From Strix aluco (Eukaryota; Chordata; Aves; Strigiformes; Strigidae), in assembly GCF_031877795.1 (NCBI RefSeq), contig NC_133932.1, forward strand, positions 73,769,937 through 73,833,936: a stretch of DNA of 64,000 nucleotides, read 5' to 3'. The notes below the pieces were generated by a model. The model saw nothing but the letters and a program-made list of their open reading frames with translations, was not told the DNA's origin and did no database searches. Positions 61,981 to 64,000 of the stretch are shown piece by piece. Position 1 is the first letter of the stretch, and every line of letters starts with the position of its first letter. The position numbers and the translations under genes are program-made.

Positions 61981-63572
61981 GAATCACAGAATCACAGAAT
62001 CATCTAGGTTGGAAAGGACCTTGAAGATCATCTAGTCCAACCTTTAACCTAGCATTGGCAGTTTCCAACTACACCATATCCCTCAGCGCCATGTCGACCC
62101 TACTCTTAAACACCTCCAGGGATGGGGACGCCACCACCTCCCTGGGCAGCCCATTCCAATGCCTAACAACCCGTTCTGTAAAGAAATGCTTCCTAATATC
62201 CAGTCTGAACCTTCCCTGGCGCAACTTGAGGCCATTCCCTCTTGTCTTATTACTCATTACTTGGTTAAAGAGGCTCATCCCCAGCTCTCTGCAACCTCCT
62301 TTCAGGTAGTGTAGAGGGCAATGAGGTCTCCCCTCAGCCTCCTCTTCTCCAAACTAAACAACCCCAGTTCCCTCAGCCGCTCCTCATACGACATGTGCTC
62401 CAGACCCTTCACCAGCTTCGTTGCCCTTCTCTGGACATGCTCGAGTAATTCAATGTCCTTTTTGTAGTGAGGGGCCCAAAACTGAACACAGTCATCGAGG
62501 TGCAGCCTCACCAGTGCCAAGTACAAGGGCAAGATCACTTCCCTGTCCCTGCTGGCCACGCTATTGCTGATACAAGCCAGGACACCATTGGCCTTCTTGG
62601 CCACCTGGGCACACTGCTGGCTCATGTTCAGCCGGCTGTCAATCAACACCCCCAGGTCCCTCTCTGACTGGCAGCTCTCCAGCCACTCCTCCCCAAGCCT
62701 GTAGCGCTGCTGGGGGTTGTTGTGGCCCAACTGCAGCACCCAGCATTTGGCCTTATTGAAGCTCATACAGTTGGCCTTAGCCATCGCTCCAGCCTGTCCA
62801 GATCTCTCTGCAGAGCCTCCCTACCCTCGAGCAGATCAACACTCCCACCCAACTTGGTGTCGTCTGCAAACTTACTGAGGGTGCACTCGATCCCCTCGTC
62901 CAGATCATCAATAAAGATGTTAAACAGGAGTGGCCCCAAAACCGAGCCCTGGGGGACACCACTCCTGACTGGCCGCCAACTGGATTTAACTCTGTTCACC
63001 ACAACTCTCTGGGCCCGGCCATCCAGCCAGTTTTTTACCCAGTGAAGCGTGCGATCATCCAAGCCTCGAGCAGCCAGTTTTGCCAGGAGAATGCTGTGGG
63101 AAACGGTGTCAAAGGCCTTACTGAAGTCGAGGTAAACTACATCCACAGCCTTTCCCTCATCCAATAATCAGGTCACCCTGTCGTAGAAGGAGATCAGGTT
63201 TGTCAAGCAGGACCTGCCTTTCATAAACCCATGCTGACTGGGCCTGATCATCTGGGTGTCCTGCACGTGTTGTGTGATGGTACTCAGGATGAGCTGCTCC
63301 ATCAGCTTCCCGGGCACCAACGTCAAGCTGACAGGCCTGTAATTTTCCGGATCATCCTTCTGACCCTTCTTATAGATGGGCGTCACATTGGCCAGTTTCC
63401 AATCTGTTGGGACCTCCCCGGTCAGCCAGGACTGCTGGTAAATGATGGAAAGCGGCTTGGCGAGCACCCCAGCCAGCTCCTTCAGAACCCTCGGGTGTAT
63501 CCCATCAGGTCCCATAGACTTGTGTGTGTCTATGTGATGCAGTAGGTCACTGACTGTCTCCTGGATTGCGGG
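61981..63572 (-). mobile_element. CR1 LINE, 5'-truncated
   Basis: The 3' end is at the left, with three ATTCTGTG-type octamers (61981-62003). On the minus strand it carries [40 protein letters not shown], the FADD box and the C-terminal tail. A stop near 63165, a 1-base shift near 62780 and another near 62310 break the frame. The 5' end stops abruptly at about 63572 in the region before the RT domain. Confidence 0.95.
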
Positions 63573-64000
63573 TAGGTAGCTCTATCGGTTTTTAAAGTGA
63601 AAACAGTTTCTAGTAGTTTAACCAATTTCATCTGATTGCCCAGCCTTGGCCCAGGGGCGCTTAAGTAACAGCTTCTTCCTTGCAATGGTAGACTTTACAA
63701 ACGTAAACAGTACTCCAAACCACAGTTCAAGTCACTGCGGGGAAGAAGTATCTGAGATATAGAAGGGTTTTTTTGATAGAAGCTCTTGTGGTTCTAATTT
63801 ATTTTCTTTTAAATTTGTTTAGCATTATGTGGTTTGTTGTAGTAGAAGACTAGGTCAGTGGACAAGTGGGAATCAAAGGAAGATGTAGGATTTCTCTGTG
63901 TTCTTGCACATAGCAGCTTCCTCCTGCAGCTGAAGTGCTATAGCCTGCCTTTCCTGAGCAGGCTTTGCTACAGCAGCATCCAGAGACAACATGTTCTTTC
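63573..64000. other. intergenic DNA, nothing recognised
   Basis: AT-rich flank of the CR1 copy. No exon or repeat recognised. The next gene in conserved order would be NALF1 (FAM155A), and it is not visible. Confidence 0.5.

Overview
This is vertebrate nuclear DNA, most likely from a bird. It carries several copies of the LINE family CR1, with avian-type 3' ends built on ATTCTGTG repeats. It also has two short solo retroviral LTRs, and AT-rich intergenic DNA broken by one sharp CpG island. The gene order TNFSF13B - ABHD13 - LIG4 is the conserved block known from human chromosome 13q33. I cannot place the species within birds from the sequence alone.

Left part (1-40 kb). TNFSF13B (BAFF) is on the minus strand in six exons between 16.2 kb and 5.1 kb. 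Its likely ancestral start region appears to carry a 1-base frame disruption. ABHD13 is on the minus strand: one intact 337-residue coding exon at 27.8-28.8 kb and a predicted non-coding first exon in the CpG island. LIG4 is on the plus strand: an intact 912-residue coding exon at 36.4-39.2 kb, preceded by a non-coding exon that ends at 35,760. ABHD13 and LIG4 diverge from one CpG-island promoter (about 34.96-36.22 kb) with an NRF1-like site and ETS-like sites. TNFSF13B acts in B-cell survival. LIG4 acts in non-homologous end joining, and so in V(D)J recombination. ABHD13 is a membrane-anchored alpha/beta hydrolase of poorly known role.

Right part (40-64 kb). This should be quiet DNA beyond LIG4, but it is a patchwork of transplanted gene pieces and mobile elements. 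On the minus strand there are four separate exons of the last part of MYCBP2 (the PHR/Highwire E3 ligase): the RING end at 47.5 kb, two tandem-cysteine exons at 44.1 and 42.8 kb, and the terminal exon plus 3' UTR at 57.1-56.4 kb. The terminal exon lies on the wrong side of the others, as in a circular permutation or a broken tandem duplication. Several key residues are lost and one exon ends in a stop. Between them is a GC-rich island (about 51.4-55 kb) holding two exons of the C-terminal half of a RhoGAP domain. Four younger CR1 copies, one older plus-strand CR1 piece and two solo LTRs (each with a perfect 5-bp target-site duplication) fill much of the rest.

I saw no tRNA, rRNA or CRISPR array. 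Most short open frames in the window are chance frames in AT-rich DNA or shadows of CR1, LIG4 or the CpG island.
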